Part shown: positions 44,779-53,663 of the stretch, piece after piece
Numbering within the stretch: the first letter of the stretch is position 1
Layout: every line of letters starts with the position of its first letter
DNA from: Microbulbifer elongatus
GTDB taxonomy: Bacteria > Pseudomonadota > Gammaproteobacteria > Pseudomonadales > Cellvibrionaceae
Length of the DNA: 64,000 bases
Assembly (NCBI RefSeq): GCF_021165935.1
Contig: NZ_CP088953.1
Coordinates: 2,279,501-2,343,500 of the forward strand
Direction: 5' to 3'
The notes under the pieces: generated by a model
What the model was told of the DNA's origin: nothing
What the model saw: the letters and a program-made list of their open reading frames with translations, nothing else
Database searches by the model: none
Position numbers and translations under genes: made by a program

Positions 44779-44852
44779 GCAGGTTGCATCGGCCTGCCTA
44801 TAAGTCTGGTATCGCCACGGGCGCAGGTTCTGAGCCCGGGGAAACTGCCAGA
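44779..44852 (+). ncRNA. Possible structured leader upstream of oadGAB
   Basis: The 399-base gap before oadG has no gene. GCAGG/CCTGC forms one hairpin (44,779-44,797), followed by nested pairs TCTGG/CCAGA (44,805-44,852) and CGGGC/GCCCG (44,818-44,838). The repeated GCAGGTT lies in both. Stems are only five bases, so this is a weak case for a cis-regulatory RNA; no known riboswitch class was recognised. Confidence 0.3.
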
Positions 44853-44895
44853 GCAATAATCAGAGTAATAAAAGCAACGAAGCGAGGGGGTTATC

Positions 44896-45144
44896 GTGCA
44901 AGACGCACTTCTGCAGCAAGGTCTGGACATCACGCTGTTCGGCATGGGAATCGTATTTACATTTCTGCTGCTGCTGGTGATTTGTACCACCGTCATGTCC
45001 CGCGTCATGACCCGTTACTTCCCTGAGCCAGAGCCTGCCGCTGCGCCTTCTCTCGCGCCCACAACACAATCCGACGCTGGTAACCAGCGCCTGCGCAAAA
45101 TTATCGAAGCTGCCATCGAGCAGCACCGCAACCGCCGTAAATAG
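44896..45144 (+). CDS. oadG: Oxaloacetate decarboxylase, gamma subunit
   Basis: 82-aa subunit with one transmembrane helix (about residues 12-35, GMGIVFTFLLLLVICTTVM) and a short cytosolic tail with Pro/Ala-rich linker, as in OadG, which stabilises the complex and helps zinc binding. A GTG start is preceded by AGGGGG at suitable distance. It is first in the order gamma-alpha-beta usual for sodium-pumping decarboxylases. Confidence 0.93.
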   Translation: MQDALLQQGLDITLFGMGIVFTFLLLLVICTTVMSRVMTRYFPEPEPAAAPSLAPTTQSDAGNQRLRKIIEAAIEQHRNRRK

Positions 45145-45256
45145 TTTTTCAGATTATTTGCCGGTTTTCCGTGCCTGACCCCGTCGGCGCGGAGCAGCGG
45201 ATAGAAAGCGCCATCATTTTTCATTTGCCAAGATCAATTTCGAAGAGAGATCACCC

Positions 45257-47059
45257 ATGACTGAGGTTAACTCTTTTGTTAATAAAACCCCGCTCGGAAT
45301 TACCGACGTAGTTCTGCGCGACGCCCACCAATCCCTGTTTGCCACCCGGATGCGGTTGGACGACATGCTGCCCATCGCAGAAAAACTGGATAAGGTTGGC
45401 TTCTGGTCTCTCGAATCCTGGGGTGGGGCTACCTTTGATGCCTGCATTCGCTACCTGGGGGAAGATCCCTGGGAGCGCATTCGCGAGTTGAAAAAAGCCA
45501 TGCCCAACACGCCGCAACAGATGCTGTTCCGCGGCCAGAACATCCTGGGCTACCGACACTACGCAGATGATGTGGTGGAAAAGTTTGTCGAGCGCGCAGC
45601 CACCAACGGTGTGGATGTTTTCCGTGTGTTCGATGCCATGAACGATATGCGCAACCTCAAAACCGCACTGGCGGCGGTTAAGAAACAGGGCAAGCACGCA
45701 CAGGGCACAATCTCTTATACCGTCAGCCCGGTGCACAACATGGACATGTGGGTGGATCTGGGGCGTCAGATTGAAGACATGGGGGCGGACTCCATTGCCA
45801 TTAAAGATATGGCCGGCCTGCTGCGCCCCTACGAAGGCTACGAGCTGGTCTCCAAGCTGAAAGCCGCGGTGGATATCCCCATCCATATGCAGTGCCACGC
45901 CACCACTGGCCTGTCTACGGCAACGGCTCTGAAGTGTGTCGAAGCAGGTATCGACAATATCGACACCGCGATTTCCTCCATGTCCATGACCTATGGTCAC
46001 AGCCCCACCGAGGCGGTGGTGGCGATTCTGGAGGGCACCGATCGCGATACCGGTCTGGACATCAATCTGCTGGAAGAAATTGCCGCGTATTTCCGCGAGG
46101 TACGGAAAAAGTACGCGAAATTCGAAGGTTCCCTGCGCGGTGTGGATTCCCGCATTCTGGTGGCGCAGGTACCCGGTGGCATGTTGACCAATATGGAAAA
46201 CCAGCTGCGCGAGCAGGGCGCTGGTGATCGTTTGGACGAAGTACTGGAGGAGATTCCACGGGTTCGCAAAGACCTGGGTTACATCCCACTGGTCACACCC
46301 ACTTCGCAAATCGTGGGTACCCAGTCTGTACTGAATGTACTGACGGGCGAGCGTTACAAATCCATCTCCAAGGAAACCGCCGCAGTATTGAAGGGCGAGT
46401 ACGGCGCAACGCCAGCAGACGTCAATAAGGAGCTGCAGGACAAGGTTCTGGAAGGCGGTGAGCCGGTAACCTGTCGCCCGGCGGATCTGATTGCTCCGGA
46501 ACTCGACAAACTGTCCGCGGAGCTGAAGCAGAAATCTGCCGAAGAACGTATTGCGCTGACTTCCGGGGAAGGCGAAATTGACGATGTACTCACCTACGCA
46601 CTTTTCCCGCAGATCGGCCTGAAGTTCCTGAAAAACCGCGGCGATGCTTCAGCCTTCGAACCGGTGCCTACTGGCAACGAATCCAGTGAAGTGAAAAACG
46701 ATCAGGGCGAGTGTGTGTACACCGTTTCTGTAGAGGGCGAAAGCTACACCGTTACCGTGGCCGATGGCGGCGACGTTACCGGCATGGTGAAAGTGGGTGG
46801 CGAGTCGCCTGCTGGCGCCGCAGCAGCACCTGCGGCAACGGGCGGCGGCGAGCCGGTAAAAGCCCCTCTGGCAGGGAACATCTTTAAAGTGCTGGTGAAG
46901 CCCGGTGACCAGGTCGCCGAAGGCCAGACCATTGTGGTTCTTGAAGCCATGAAAATGGAAACCGCGGTCAGTGCGCCCCGGGCGGGCAGCGTCACTGGTG
47001 TGACCATTAAAGAAGGCGACTCCGTGGCGGTGGGCGACGACCTGCTGACCATCGCGTAA
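45257..47059 (+). CDS. oadA: Oxaloacetate decarboxylase, alpha subunit
   Basis: 600-aa cytosolic subunit carrying carboxyltransferase and biotin domains. The TIM barrel starts at [18 protein letters not shown], with zinc and carboxyl-transfer residues around MQCHATTG. An Ala/Gly-rich linker leads to a biotinyl domain in which Lys566 of EAMKMET is biotinylated. It moves CO2 from oxaloacetate to biotin, and OadB then couples decarboxylation to sodium export. A 112-base gap separates it from oadG. It takes part in pyruvate formation and the sodium gradient of a marine cell. Confidence 0.95.
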   Translation: MTEVNSFVNKTPLGITDVVLRDAHQSLFATRMRLDDMLPIAEKLDKVGFWSLESWGGATFDACIRYLGEDPWERIRELKKAMPNTPQQMLFRGQNILGYRHYADDVVEKFVERAATNGVDVFRVFDAMNDMRNLKTALAAVKKQGKHAQGTISYTVSPVHNMDMWVDLGRQIEDMGADSIAIKDMAGLLRPYEGYELVSKLKAAVDIPIHMQCHATTGLSTATALKCVEAGIDNIDTAISSMSMTYGHSPTEAVVAILEGTDRDTGLDINLLEEIAAYFREVRKKYAKFEGSLRGVDSRILVAQVPGGMLTNMENQLREQGAGDRLDEVLEEIPRVRKDLGYIPLVTPTSQIVGTQSVLNVLTGERYKSISKETAAVLKGEYGATPADVNKELQDKVLEGGEPVTCRPADLIAPELDKLSAELKQKSAEERIALTSGEGEIDDVLTYALFPQIGLKFLKNRGDASAFEPVPTGNESSEVKNDQGECVYTVSVEGESYTVTVADGGDVTGMVKVGGESPAGAAAAPAATGGGEPVKAPLAGNIFKVLVKPGDQVAEGQTIVVLEAMKMETAVSAPRAGSVTGVTIKEGDSVAVGDDLLTIA

Positions 47060-47070
47060 CGGGGGGTACC

Positions 47071-48384
47071 GTGGAAAATTTAACCAACCTCTGGCTTTCG
47101 TCTGGCGCCAACCAGATGACGATCGGCCAGTTCTCCATGATCGTGGTCTGCCTCGGTCTGCTGTTTCTGGCGATTCGCAAAAACTTTGAGCCGCTGCTGC
47201 TGGTGCCCATTGGCTTTGGCGGTATTCTGGCGAATATCCCAGGCGCCAATCTGGCGCTGCCAGCAGTGGAAGCGGCCATTGCCTCCGGTGACGCCGGCGT
47301 GCTGGCGCAACTGTCCCAGGCTCTCGGCCTGTCTGCTTCTGAATCCATCGACGGATTGAAGGCGGCCCTGGAAAGTGCGCCGGCAGCGGCCGCAGAGCGG
47401 GCGTCCCAGGTGGCTGCGGATGCGGGCTTTTCCAATGGCATGTTGTACAACTTTTATAACGTGGCCATTGCTTCCGGTGTCGCTCCACTGGTGATTTTTA
47501 TGGGCGTTGGTGCCATGACGGACTTCGGTCCACTGCTGGCCAACCCGCGCACCCTGTTCCTCGGTGCCGCCGCGCAATTCGGTATTTTCGCAACGGTTCT
47601 GGGCGCGGTCGCCATGTCTGCGGCAGGGATAATGGATTTCTCCATCGCCGACGCGGCGGCCATCGGTATCATCGGTGGTGCAGACGGTCCCACCGCGATC
47701 TATGTGTCCAGCCTGCTGGCACCGGATCTACTGGGTGCGATTGCCGTAGCCGCCTATTCCTATATGGCCCTGGTACCCCTGATTCAGCCGCCCATCATGC
47801 GCGCGCTCACCACCGAGCAGGAGCGCCGTATTGAAATGGTGCAGCTGCGCCATGTGAGCAAGCGCGAGAAGATTATCTTCCCGCTGGTTTTGCTGATACT
47901 GGTGGCGCTGTTCCTACCGGACGCGGCACCGCTGCTGGGTATGTTCTGTTTCGGTAACCTGATGCGTGAATGCGGTGTGGTATCCCGACTTTCCGATACC
48001 GCGCAGAATGCACTGATCAATATCACCACCATCTTCCTTGGTCTCTCGGTGGGCTCCAAATTGGCCGCAGACAAGTTCCTTGACCCCAAAACCCTCGGCA
48101 TTCTGGCGCTGGGTATTGTGGCCTTTGCCATCGGTACTGCCGCCGGGGTATTGATGGCAAAATTGATGAACACCATGAGCAAGAACAAGGTCAACCCGCT
48201 GATCGGCTCTGCCGGTGTATCCGCCGTGCCAATGGCCGCGCGGGTATCCAACAAGCTGGGCCTGGAAGCCAACCCGCACAACTTCCTGTTGATGCACGCC
48301 ATGGGCCCGAACGTGGCCGGGGTGATCGGCTCCGCGGTGGCTGCCGGGGTCATGATTACCATGGTGCGCGCCATGACCGGCTGA
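47071..48384 (+). CDS. oadB: Oxaloacetate decarboxylase, beta subunit (sodium pump)
   Basis: 437-aa integral membrane subunit. [48 protein letters not shown] and [19 protein letters not shown] are the conserved transport blocks, including the acidic residue in GGADGP linked to sodium coupling. Length and the Ala-rich periplasmic stretch (about residues 60-125) agree with Klebsiella OadB. Translation starts at GTG 11 bases after oadA. A terminator follows 24 bases after the stop. Confidence 0.95.
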   Translation: MENLTNLWLSSGANQMTIGQFSMIVVCLGLLFLAIRKNFEPLLLVPIGFGGILANIPGANLALPAVEAAIASGDAGVLAQLSQALGLSASESIDGLKAALESAPAAAAERASQVAADAGFSNGMLYNFYNVAIASGVAPLVIFMGVGAMTDFGPLLANPRTLFLGAAAQFGIFATVLGAVAMSAAGIMDFSIADAAAIGIIGGADGPTAIYVSSLLAPDLLGAIAVAAYSYMALVPLIQPPIMRALTTEQERRIEMVQLRHVSKREKIIFPLVLLILVALFLPDAAPLLGMFCFGNLMRECGVVSRLSDTAQNALINITTIFLGLSVGSKLAADKFLDPKTLGILALGIVAFAIGTAAGVLMAKLMNTMSKNKVNPLIGSAGVSAVPMAARVSNKLGLEANPHNFLLMHAMGPNVAGVIGSAVAAGVMITMVRAMTG

Positions 48385-48408
48385 TCGCCTCACCGGACGC
48401 GATTCGTG

Positions 48409-48436
48409 AAACCCCGCTTCGGCGGGGTTTTTTATT
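48409..48436 (+). terminator. Rho-independent terminator of oadGAB
   Basis: A perfect 9-base stem (AAACCCCGC and GCGGGGTTT) with the stable tetraloop TTCG, followed by a further T-run. Confidence 0.95.
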
Positions 48437-48568
48437 GCGTCGACAGAGAGCGTGACCGTGAAGTCGAACCCTGGTCGCGCAGAATAGGGGCGCGCAGCAC
48501 CTCGTGGTAAGATGGCGACCGTTTTTTACCGTTAGTGGCGCCAGTGCAGGTGTCCGGAAGGAGAAGTT

Positions 48569-49360
48569 ATGTCCTGGTTAGGAGCGGGTATCGGTGCCGG
48601 AATCGGCATGATGTTTGGCGGTCCTATAGGTGCGGCCCTGGGGGCCTGGGTTGGGGGCTCCTTTGGCTCCGGCCTGAAAAAGCTCAGTGAAGCGGGTATT
48701 ACGCTGAACCGCGATGGCGCCCAGGCGGTATTTATCGTCGCCCTGTTCTCGATGCTGGCGAAAATGGCCAAGGCGGATGGGCAGGTGTCCAAAGCCGAAG
48801 TGCAGTTGATCGACGACTTTATCAACAACAACCTGCGCCTGAATGCCGAAGATCGCCAGCAGGCGATCAAGATTTTCCAGAATGCCAAAACGGATCAGTA
48901 CTCAATATACGATTACGCGCGCCAGTATAGTCAGCTGATTCGCAACCAGGCCATGCGTGAGATGGTCTACCGCCTGCTGTTTGCGGTGGCTTTTGCCGAT
49001 GGGGAACTGCATCCGGCGGAAGAACAGATTCTGCGCAAAATTCCCGAAGAGCTCGGTCTGCACGCCTCCATTTTCACCGCCATGTTCAATGAGTTTGGCC
49101 ATGGCCGAGGCCCTGCGGCCAGCGGCGACAGTCTCAAGGCACATTACGACGTGCTGGAGTGCAGCCCGGACGTGAGTGATCGCGAACTGAAACTGGCCTA
49201 CCGGCGCAAGGCCGCGGAATTCCATCCGGACAAAATTGCCTCGAAGGGTCTACCGGAAGAGTTCATGCGTCATGCGGAAGACCAGATGAAGAGCGTGACC
49301 GTCGCCTACGATACGATTGTTGCGGCGCGTAAGCGTCAAGCAGAAATAAACCAGGCCTGA
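48569..49360 (+). CDS. DjlA-like TerB/J-domain co-chaperone
   Basis: 263-aa protein. A glycine-zipper hydrophobic N-terminus (GAGIGAGIGMMFGGPIGAALG, about residues 5-33) probably inserts in the membrane. A TerB-like helical domain covers about 50-170, with two repeats around KADGQVSKAE and FADGELHPAEE. A C-terminal J domain from about 195 has the HPD tripeptide, so it should stimulate DnaK. The domain order matches E. coli DjlA. It lies 32 bases before bolA, probably in one transcript. Confidence 0.9.
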   Translation: MSWLGAGIGAGIGMMFGGPIGAALGAWVGGSFGSGLKKLSEAGITLNRDGAQAVFIVALFSMLAKMAKADGQVSKAEVQLIDDFINNNLRLNAEDRQQAIKIFQNAKTDQYSIYDYARQYSQLIRNQAMREMVYRLLFAVAFADGELHPAEEQILRKIPEELGLHASIFTAMFNEFGHGRGPAASGDSLKAHYDVLECSPDVSDRELKLAYRRKAAEFHPDKIASKGLPEEFMRHAEDQMKSVTVAYDTIVAARKRQAEINQA

Positions 49361-49391
49361 TTCAGGATTTGAGAGAGGTAGATAAGCGGAA

Positions 49392-49697
49392 ATGTCCCTT
49401 GCGCAGCAGATTCAGGAAAAGCTGACAGCAGCTTTTGACCCATCCCATATCGAAGTACAGTGCGAAAGCCATATGCACAATGTACCGGAAGGCTCTGAAA
49501 TGCACTTTCGGGTAGTGCTGGTCAGCGAGGTGCTGAATGGCCTGCGAAAAGTACAGCGGCACCAGAAAGTGTACGGTGTGCTTGCGGAGGAAATGGCTGG
49601 ACCCATTCATGCACTGGCGCTGCATTTGTTTACCGGTGAAGAATGGCGCGGACAGGCGCCGGATAGTCCTCAGTGCCTTGGCGGCGGGAAAGAATAA
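49392..49697 (+). CDS. bolA: BolA-family protein
   Basis: 101-aa BolA protein with the class-II KH-like fold. The invariant helix-turn stretch LVSEVLNGLRKVQRHQKVY and the C-terminal HALALHLFT are present; a histidine in this region binds [2Fe-2S] clusters shared with monothiol glutaredoxins. BolA proteins act in iron-sulfur trafficking and stress morphology. Its last codons and stop are part of the terminator hairpin that follows. Confidence 0.93.
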   Translation: MSLAQQIQEKLTAAFDPSHIEVQCESHMHNVPEGSEMHFRVVLVSEVLNGLRKVQRHQKVYGVLAEEMAGPIHALALHLFTGEEWRGQAPDSPQCLGGGKE

Positions 49698-49717
49698 GCG
49701 TTTTCCCGCCAATTTTT
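49683..49717 (+). terminator. Terminator overlapping the bolA 3' end
   Basis: Perfect nine-base arms GGCGGGAAA and TTTCCCGCC flank a 10-base loop, followed by AATTTTTG. The left arm encodes the final Gly-Gly-Lys codons and the bolA stop lies in the loop. Confidence 0.85.
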
Positions 49718-50111
49718 GTTTACTCAACACTTCTTTACGCTTGCGATTTTCAGGGATGTCGGACCTGAATGTCGCCTGAATAACTGACGGAAAATTTCCT
49801 ATTTTTCCGGTGTGCCCATCGTTTTCCGCAAACGATTGGCGCGACTTGCTTCTTTTCTTTCCTGTGTGGCGCCTGAGATAACTTTTTTGGCGCTTATTTC
49901 CCCGCCGATAGCCCCATCCTCTGCTCCGTTTCATTTTACGTCTGGCGTTTCACTTTTGTTTATCGAAGGACGCGGCGACAGAATCGGCCAAAAGTTCCAC
50001 AGCTGAAGATTTTTTTTGGTTGTTTTTTCTACAGCCGCTCACAAGCGTGTCTAGACTGACAAGTGATTGGGTCAATTGCTGTTTAATTTGCCGAATACGA
50101 TGGAGTTCTCA
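49718..50111. other. Gene-poor, T-rich gap before the OmpW-like gene
   Basis: About 390 bases with several pyrimidine tracts and no credible gene. One 64-codon open frame at 49,812 has no family resemblance. Inverted pieces TTTTCCG/CGGAAAA occur near 49,790. The long leader before an outer-membrane protein gene could hold regulatory sites, but none was recognised. Confidence 0.4.
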
Positions 50112-50873
50112 ATGAAAATGACACGCGTTCTGACACCGCTTGCGATCGCTGTAGCCGCTCTGGTCAATGCCCAGCAGGCTTCTGCCGATTGGTTGAGTGA
50201 TGGAGATTTTGTTGTACGTGTTGGCGCCAGCTGGGTAGATCCTAACGACGATAGCGATCAGTTCCGTCTGAGCGATCGATACAGCACGGCAAAGTTTGAT
50301 GTAGACGCTGATACCACCTGGAATATTTCCGGTGCATGGCTGCCAGTAGAGCATTGGGGCGTCGAGCTGATGTACATCGGTTCCACCCAGCACGATCTGG
50401 ACGTTGAAGATATTCGCTACGGCAATATCACTTATGACACTGACCGTTACCGTGTAGGTAGCTTCGATGCCAGCTATGCGAATGCATTCCTGAACTGGTA
50501 CCCGCTGAGCCGCGATTGCCTGGGTCAGCCATACATCGGTATCGGTGTGAACTACACCGACTTCAGTGATGAGCATTTGCGTGGACGTTTCCGCGACGAT
50601 ATCAACAACTGGGATCCGGATCTGGGTATCCGTGATGTGGACTACGGTCTGGGTCACTCCTGGGGTGTCGCCGGTCAACTGGGTGTGGATTTCCGCTTTG
50701 GCCGCGACAGCGCCTTCCTGGTTAACGCCGCGGTACTGTACATGGATGCCGACACCGATCTGACGACCTATTACACCGATACTACTCTGCCGCGTAATCC
50801 GCGCCTGAGCGTATCCGACGACGTGGATTACAGCCCCTGGGTATTCAACCTGGGTGTTGGTTACTCCTTCTAA
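50112..50873 (+). CDS. OmpW-family outer-membrane beta-barrel protein
   Basis: 253-aa protein with a signal peptide cut after SADW-type sequence (ASA-DW, about residue 25) and alternating aromatic beta-strands ending in GVGYSF, the terminal phenylalanine expected for outer-membrane assembly. VRVGASWVDP and GVELMYIGSTQHD match the OmpW pattern of an eight-stranded barrel that passes small hydrophobic compounds. The ATG was chosen because TGGAG lies six bases upstream. A cysteine in SRDCLGQPY is unusual for such barrels. Confidence 0.87.
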   Translation: MKMTRVLTPLAIAVAALVNAQQASADWLSDGDFVVRVGASWVDPNDDSDQFRLSDRYSTAKFDVDADTTWNISGAWLPVEHWGVELMYIGSTQHDLDVEDIRYGNITYDTDRYRVGSFDASYANAFLNWYPLSRDCLGQPYIGIGVNYTDFSDEHLRGRFRDDINNWDPDLGIRDVDYGLGHSWGVAGQLGVDFRFGRDSAFLVNAAVLYMDADTDLTTYYTDTTLPRNPRLSVSDDVDYSPWVFNLGVGYSF

Positions 50874-50914
50874 TCACCTGGCGTGATTTAACGAGTAGCG
50901 TTCAGGGATGAACG

Positions 50915-50945
50915 GAAAAGGGCACCCTCGGGTGCCTTTTTCTTT
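50915..50945 (+). terminator. Rho-independent terminator of the OmpW-like gene
   Basis: GGCACC/GGTGCC with loop CTCG, extended by AAAA and TTTT around one bulged G, ends in a T-run. Confidence 0.85.
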
Positions 50946-50977
50946 TTCCGGTAACGATCGAGAAGTGGCCATCATCC

Positions 50978-51955
50978 ATGGAGTACCGTGACTACTACCA
51001 GATTCTTGGCGTCGAACGCAGCGCCTCACAAGATGAGATCAAGAAGTCCTACCGCAAGCTGGCACGCAAGTATCATCCGGATGTGAGTAAAGAGGATGAT
51101 GCGGAGGATCGCTTTAAAGAAGTGAGCGAAGCCTACGAAGTACTGAAAGATCCGGAAAAGCGCGCCGCCTACGATCAGCTCGGCAAGCGCTGGAATAGCG
51201 GTGAGGACTTTAATCCACCGCCAGATTGGGATCAGGGGTTTGAATTTCGCGGTGGCGGATATACCGAAGCAGACCCCGAGGCCTTCAGTGATTTTTTTGA
51301 GAGCCTGTTCGGAGGAGGCGAGTTCCGTCAGGGTGGATTTCACCGTGGAGGTTTTGGTCAGGCGGGCCAGTCGTTCCACGCTCAGGGGGACAACACCCAC
51401 GCACGTATCGCTATTGATATCGAAGACAGCTATCGGGGACGCAAGCGACAGATTACCCTCAAGCACTCAGCGCTGGGGGCAGACGGGCGCCCCGTAGTAA
51501 AAGAACGCACACTGAATGTGACGATCCCCAAGGGGGTGACCGAAGGCCAGCAGATACGCCTGGCGGGTCAGGGGCAGCCGGGCCTGGGTGACGGAAAACC
51601 GGGGGATCTGTATCTGGAAATCGTGTTCAACCCGCACGCCCGCTATAGCGTGGAGGGGAAAACCGTATATCTGGAGCTTCCAGTGGCGCCCTGGGAGGCC
51701 GCCCTTGGGGGCAAAGTTCCGGTGACCACGCCGGAGGGCGCGTTGAATCTTACCCTGCCGCCCAACAGTAAGAATGGGGGTAAGTTGCGTCTGAAGGGAA
51801 AGGGACTACCGGCGAAAGAGCCGGGGGACCTGTATGTGGTTCTGGATATTGTCACTCCGCCGGCTCACAGTGAAGAGGAGCGAGCAGCGTACCGTCAGTT
51901 TCGCGACAGCTTTCAGTTTGATCCACGCAAGCCTAACAGCCATGGAGGTGCCTGA
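50978..51955 (+). CDS. cbpA: Curved DNA-binding protein, DnaJ-type co-chaperone
   Basis: 325-aa class B J-domain protein. Residues 1-70 form the J domain with HPD in YHPDVSK. A Gly/Phe-rich linker follows (about 90-135), then two C-terminal substrate-binding domains ([13 protein letters not shown]..., [23 protein letters not shown]). The zinc-finger region of DnaJ is absent. It stimulates DnaK and can bind curved DNA. It lies two bases before cbpM, which encodes its inhibitor. Confidence 0.93.
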   Translation: MEYRDYYQILGVERSASQDEIKKSYRKLARKYHPDVSKEDDAEDRFKEVSEAYEVLKDPEKRAAYDQLGKRWNSGEDFNPPPDWDQGFEFRGGGYTEADPEAFSDFFESLFGGGEFRQGGFHRGGFGQAGQSFHAQGDNTHARIAIDIEDSYRGRKRQITLKHSALGADGRPVVKERTLNVTIPKGVTEGQQIRLAGQGQPGLGDGKPGDLYLEIVFNPHARYSVEGKTVYLELPVAPWEAALGGKVPVTTPEGALNLTLPPNSKNGGKLRLKGKGLPAKEPGDLYVVLDIVTPPAHSEEERAAYRQFRDSFQFDPRKPNSHGGA

Positions 51956-51957
51956 GC

Positions 51958-52275
51958 ATGCCATCCGGGAGTCCGTCGGAAGAGGTTCTTGCCGAGATCC
52001 TCGACGAGAACAGCATCCTTACCCTGCGAGAACTTTGTATGGCCTGCGACCTGACGGCAGAGCAGGTGCTGGCTATGGTCGAACACGGTGTTATCGATGC
52101 GCAGGGGGAAGGGACAGGTTTGCGTTTCAGTGGAATCTGCGTGCGTCGGGTGCGCCGCGTATATCGATTGGAGCGGGATCTTGGAGTAAATCACGCGGGC
52201 GCCGCACTGGCACTGGAGCTGCTGGAAGAGATTGAGCAGCTGCGGGCTCGGGTGCGGCGTCTTGAGCGGCGCTAG
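51958..52275 (+). CDS. cbpM: Chaperone modulator
   Basis: 105-aa CbpM protein, a MerR-like helical fold (LTLRELCMACDLTAEQVLAMVEHGVI) ending in a helix rich in Glu/Arg (ALELLEEIEQLRARVRRLERR). In E. coli it binds the J domain of CbpA and blocks both DnaK stimulation and DNA binding. Direct coupling to cbpA supports this call. Confidence 0.9.
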   Translation: MPSGSPSEEVLAEILDENSILTLRELCMACDLTAEQVLAMVEHGVIDAQGEGTGLRFSGICVRRVRRVYRLERDLGVNHAGAALALELLEEIEQLRARVRRLERR

Positions 52276-52326
52276 GGAGACAGGGATATTGCGCCCGTGA
52301 ATCCCCGCGCGATTTGATCCGGAACG

Positions 52327-53316
52327 TCAGGCCGCCGTTGCGGTGCTGGTAATTTCGTACACCAGGTACGCAGTGTAGGCCACATAGGCCGCCAGCAGCG
52401 CCCCCCCTTCGAAACGGTTGATACGTCCCTGGCGTTTGCCGAACCCGTAGCCAAAAACAAACAGCGCGAGTGTCAGCCCCATCACCATTGGCCAGTCACG
52501 GGTGATGAGTTCGTGGGGCACGTCGGGCATGGGGGCGATGGTACCAGCGATGCCGACCACTGCCAGCAAGTTGAACATGTTGGAGCCCACCACATTGCCG
52601 ATGGCAATATCGTGTTGACCTTTCTTGGCTGCCACCAGTGTCGCCGCCAGCTCGGGTAGAGAGGTACCCAGCGCGACAATTGTCAGCCCGATGATCAGAT
52701 CGCTGACGCCAAGTTGGTGCGCAATGGTCACCGCTCCCCATACCAGCATCCGTGAACTGACCACCAGTAGAATCAGTCCCGCAATCACCCAGAACAGCGC
52801 CTTGCCCAGTGGCATATCGTGCTCTTCCAGGTTGTCCTGCATACCGCTTTCAATCAGGTCGCCCTTGCCCTGAATGGCGGAGTAAATAGACCAGCCGATG
52901 ACACCGAAAAAGCCGGCCAGCAAAATCGCCCCTTCGGCCCTGCTGAGAGTGCCGTTCCAGAAAAAGGCCGCGGTAATACAGGTGATGATCAACAGCAACG
53001 GCAGTTCTTTATGAATAATTTTGCTGTTGACGGTGAGCGGAATGAACAGTGCAGTGGCACCGAGAATCAAGCCGGTATTGGCAATATTGGAGCCGTAGGC
53101 GTTACCCAGTGCCAGCCCCGGGCTACCGTCCAGGGCGGCCATGGCGGATACGACCATTTCTGGCGCCGATGTGCCAAAGCCCACAATCACCATGCCGATC
53201 AGCAGTGGTGGCATCCCCGCGTGCTTGGCGGTCGCGGCCGCACCATCGACAAAGCGATCGGCACTCCACATCAGCAAAAGAAATCCGGCAATAATGGCAA
53301 GCGAAGCAAGAATCAT
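52327..53316 (-). CDS. Calcium/sodium antiporter (CaCA family)
   Basis: 329-aa membrane exchanger with about ten hydrophobic segments and the two inverted alpha-repeats of the family: GFGTSAPEMVVS...GNAYGSNIANTGLILG and ALGTSLPELAAT...GNVVGSNMFNLLAV. These hold the acidic and Asn residues that bind ions. It is of the YrbG type. The start was placed at MILASL, preceded by AGGGA; the open frame continues upstream for 31 unlike residues. It is convergent with cbpM across 51 bases. Confidence 0.92.
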   Translation of the reverse strand: MILASLAIIAGFLLLMWSADRFVDGAAATAKHAGMPPLLIGMVIVGFGTSAPEMVVSAMAALDGSPGLALGNAYGSNIANTGLILGATALFIPLTVNSKIIHKELPLLLIITCITAAFFWNGTLSRAEGAILLAGFFGVIGWSIYSAIQGKGDLIESGMQDNLEEHDMPLGKALFWVIAGLILLVVSSRMLVWGAVTIAHQLGVSDLIIGLTIVALGTSLPELAATLVAAKKGQHDIAIGNVVGSNMFNLLAVVGIAGTIAPMPDVPHELITRDWPMVMGLTLALFVFGYGFGKRQGRINRFEGGALLAAYVAYTAYLVYEITSTATAA

Positions 53317-53663
53317 GGGGTTCCCTGGTTTTAATGAACGGCCATCCACTCTCGCGCCAATCGAGGCGCCGGAAGTGGGGCTGAAATCGGGGGCCGATTG
53401 TAACGGCATTGGCTCTCACTTGCAGTGATAAATCGGGGGGCGCCCGGTGGGTGGTGCAATCTGGTGGACCTTAGTTTGTTTTCTGGTTTGATGTCGGGTG
53501 CAGGCCCGAAGCCCGGTCAGTATTCTGGTGAGTCTGGAGAGTCGGACAATCCGCAGGGGCGGGGCTATTTATCGCAGCTGGCAGAAAGACTCGGCATTTA
53601 TGCCAAGGCGGCACAGGTGATTGAATCACAGGTGCCGCACTGAACGAGGCTAAACCGGTCAGA
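53317..53663. other. 347-base gap with a doubtful small reading frame
   Basis: A plus-strand frame from 53,491 to 53,643 could encode a 50-aa polar peptide ending in ERLGIYAKAAQVIESQVPH. It has no clear Shine-Dalgarno and resembles no known family, so it is not called as a gene. The rest holds the promoter side of the antiporter gene and the 3' side of the hydrolase gene. No hairpin with a T-run was seen. Confidence 0.35.

Noticed and set aside
44779..44852. A named sodium riboswitch before oadG
   Set aside because: Only short stems can be drawn, and no consensus that I can recognise is present.
49812..50006. 64-codon plus-strand frame in the gap before the OmpW-like gene
   Set aside because: No ribosome-binding site, family match or neighbour logic.
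53491..53643. 50-codon plus-strand frame between antiporter and hydrolase genes
   Set aside because: No clear Shine-Dalgarno and no resemblance to a known family; kept only as a remark.
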